A DNA stretch of 64,000 bases from Pseudomonas cichorii. Its GTDB lineage: Bacteria > Pseudomonadota > Gammaproteobacteria > Pseudomonadales > Pseudomonadaceae. Position 1 is the stretch's first letter. The number at the start of each line of letters is the position of its first letter. The stretch spans positions 62,001 to 126,000 of the forward strand of contig NZ_BLVZ01000014.1 in the NCBI RefSeq assembly GCF_015471405.1, in the 5' to 3' direction. The notes beneath the pieces were generated by a model. The model did not search any database. It was given only the letters and a program-made list of their open reading frames with translations, and was not told where the DNA came from. Below, piece after piece: positions 62,723-64,000 of the stretch. The translations under genes and the position numbers were made by a program.

Positions 62723-63256
62723 TCAAGCAAAAAACGACCAACGCCGACCCAGCAACCGCCGCCACCAGGACCCGGTCACAGCCTCGGGCTGCACCTGAAC
62801 CAGCTCCGGCAAATCCCGCAACTTCACCCACAGCTCCCCATGCCATTGCAGCGAACTCAGGGCATTGCCCTGCCAGCGCATCTGGTAAAGCAGAGGTTGA
62901 TCGGTTGTATCTGCAGCATCCAGAGCAGGCAAGACTTCCTGCGCCAGCCAGCGGCGCAGTGCGCGGTTCTCCGGGACGTAGTGATGCACGAGCATCGCAA
63001 AGACGCCTGACTCGCTGATCATCAGGCATTTTTCCCAATTGCCGTGGGTCAGCAGCCAGACCGTGCGGCGTTGGTCGATATCGAGTTTGAGGGTGGCGCG
63101 TTCGTCCAGTTGCTTGCCCATCAGCCGGGCCAGATCCTGCAAGGGAAACCAGACCTGGGCATCGAGCATCACGGCACGCAGCATGCGGTGATGGCGGATG
63201 AAGATGGTGGGCTCGAAGTGGTCGGTGCAGGATGGTGAGGGGTATGGAAGGTCCAT
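62723..63256 (-). CDS. BRO-N domain protein (phage antirepressor-like)
   Basis: A 177-residue protein whose central part (MLDAQVWFPLQDLARLMGKQ, TLKLDIDQRRTVWLLTHGNW, MISESGVFAMLVHHYVPENR, ALRRWLAQEVLPAL) fits the BRO-N domain of phage antirepressors. AGGAG precedes the ATG. No other phage genes are in the window, so it may be a solitary regulatory gene. Upstream is a long structured leader that may control it. Confidence 0.8.
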   Translation of the reverse strand: MDLPYPSPSCTDHFEPTIFIRHHRMLRAVMLDAQVWFPLQDLARLMGKQLDERATLKLDIDQRRTVWLLTHGNWEKCLMISESGVFAMLVHHYVPENRALRRWLAQEVLPALDAADTTDQPLLYQMRWQGNALSSLQWHGELWVKLRDLPELVQVQPEAVTGSWWRRLLGRRWSFFA

Positions 63257-63261
63257 GGGGG

Positions 63262-63470
63262 TAAAACTCCTTTGGGGAATTAACCACCCGATACGTCGCT
63301 AAACGCATTTGGGTGGCGACTGTACGACGGTTAGCGAACCGGCCCCAAAGGCACACCGGCAGACCCTAAGGTCTCCGACGCACAGCCGCCATAACGCATG
63401 CCTCAAGCATAAAGCTCGCTTGAAGCAGGTTGTGTAGCACTGCTGTGCCTTTGATTCGGATCGCTAAACC
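63262..63470 (-). ncRNA. Structured leader before the BRO-N gene, possibly C4-type antisense RNA
   Basis: Between the BRO-N ATG and about 63470, CAAAGGCACA (63346-63355) pairs with TGTGCCTTTG (63444-63453), and TTAGCGA (63331-63337) with TCGCTAA (63461-63467), closing a domain of about 135 bases. Inside lies AGACC-CTAA-GGTCT. On the minus strand the segment GGTTCGCTAACCGTCGTACA then GTCGCCACCC resembles what I remember of C4 antisense RNAs placed before phage antirepressor genes. The family name is recalled, not verified. Confidence 0.45.
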
Positions 63471-63796
63471 CGGCCGCTGATTTTGCAGCGACGCCGCACC
63501 TTAAATCCCCGAATCGACACATACAAGCGGTCAGGATTTTCTAGGAAATTTCACTCAAGGGAAAGGGAAGAAACCATGCGACTGAGCTAATAAGGCGCAC
63601 ATATCACTTTGTAGGAGGCAGCTTGCTGGCGAAGACTGATGTGAAGACGCCGCCTATATGCGCACTTCACTGCTGCTATCGCCAGCAAGCTGTTCTGGTC
63701 AGGTTTTGCCAGACACAAGATTTGTGAAATCAGCCTCTTGACTGACGGGCATCAGGCCAAGGACTCTCCCGCGGGATTGTGACGTTAACGATGCAC
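63471..63796. other. Intergenic region, REP-like element, no gene seen
   Basis: The remainder of the gap between the BRO-N leader and the right-edge gene. It holds a REP-like repeat at 63619-63692. Nothing else is recognised. Confidence 0.5.
63619..63692. repeat. REP-like inverted repeat (third type)
   Basis: CAGCTTGCTGGCGA (63619-63632) and TCGCCAGCAAGCTG (63679-63692) are a perfect 14-bp inverted repeat with a 46-base spacer. GTAGGAGG precedes the left arm. Confidence 0.85.
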
Positions 63797-64000
63797 TCAG
63801 CGATTCACCTTCGCCCGCGCCGCATGCAGTTTCTTGTAGCTGTCGATCAAACGCTGGTGTCTGTCGAGGCCTTCCAGCTTCATGCTGGTCGGCGTCAGGC
63901 CGTAGAAGCGGACGCTGCCGTCCATGGAGCCCAGCACCGCGTCCATTCGCTCGTTGCCGAACATGCGACGGAAGTTGACTTCGTAGTCTTCCAGCGCCAG
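63797..64000 (-). CDS. C-terminal end of an unidentified protein, cut by right edge
   Basis: The last 67 codons of a minus-strand gene are open from the edge to TGA at 63797-63799 (LALEDYEVNFRRMFGNERMD; then VRFYGLTPTSMKLEGL and a basic end KKLHAARAKVNR). Codon use is core-like. I do not recognise the family from this part. Confidence 0.65.
   Translation of the reverse strand: MALEDYEVNFRRMFGNERMDAVLGSMDGSVRFYGLTPTSMKLEGLDRHQRLIDSYKKLHAARAKVNR

Overview
The window reads as chromosomal DNA of a fluorescent Pseudomonas, most likely of the P. syringae group. The evidence is a class-B aconitase with cysteines at positions 710/769/772, a 1618-residue NAD-dependent glutamate dehydrogenase, a DUF5629-type small protein, REP-like palindromes built on a TTCGCGAATGAATTC core, and high-GC codon use throughout. 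There is no rRNA, tRNA, CRISPR array or insertion sequence that I can see. Species assignment is inference.

Layout. 1-7.8 kb: DUF1289 end (left edge), acnB with an unusual leader, an alpha/beta hydrolase-MarR pair with an operator-like palindrome, a divergent LysR/RidA pair, a YqaA-type membrane protein, a small phosphatase-like protein, a lipoprotein, and an overlooked 54-residue acidic protein. 7.8-14.4 kb: a tightly overlapping four-gene operon (glycosyltransferase, UDP-galactopyranose mutase, clan-A glycoside hydrolase, ABC exporter) divergent from a UDP-glucose 4-epimerase, together a plausible galactofuranose glycan locus. 14.6-19.4 kb: gdhB. 20.2-29.8 kb: a two-gene insecticidal Tc toxin A component (TcaA-like with Ig-like modules, TcaB-like) with no TcB or TcC partner in the window, in visibly AT-richer DNA. 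30-38 kb: an amidohydrolase and a MoxR-DUF58-DUF4381-BatA-BatB-BatD operon in which every cistron but the first junction overlaps. 38-42.9 kb: sbcD-sbcC. 42.9-52.9 kb: a lipoprotein gene translationally coupled to a 3083-residue RTX protein with a FrpC-like calcium module. 53-57.9 kb: two tiny membrane/exported proteins, a periplasmic lactonase-family propeller, DUF5629, an acyl-carrier-like protein lacking the phosphopantetheine serine, and a chemoreceptor. 58-62.6 kb: PH-domain protein, SRPBCC protein, TetR regulator with a double operator, metallo-beta-lactamase-fold and hormone-sensitive-lipase-fold hydrolases, and a membrane protein pair that may be partly broken. 62.7-64 kb: a BRO-N antirepressor-like gene preceded by a long structured leader resembling C4-type antisense RNA, and the end of an unidentified gene at the right edge.

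Most interesting in my view: the orphan, Ig-decorated Tc A subunit; the Galf-type operon that couples synthesis, hydrolysis and export; the lipoprotein-RTX pair; the serine-less carrier protein; and the structured leader before the BRO-N gene. Large reading frames antisense to acnB, gdhB and the RTX gene were judged to be codon-bias artefacts.
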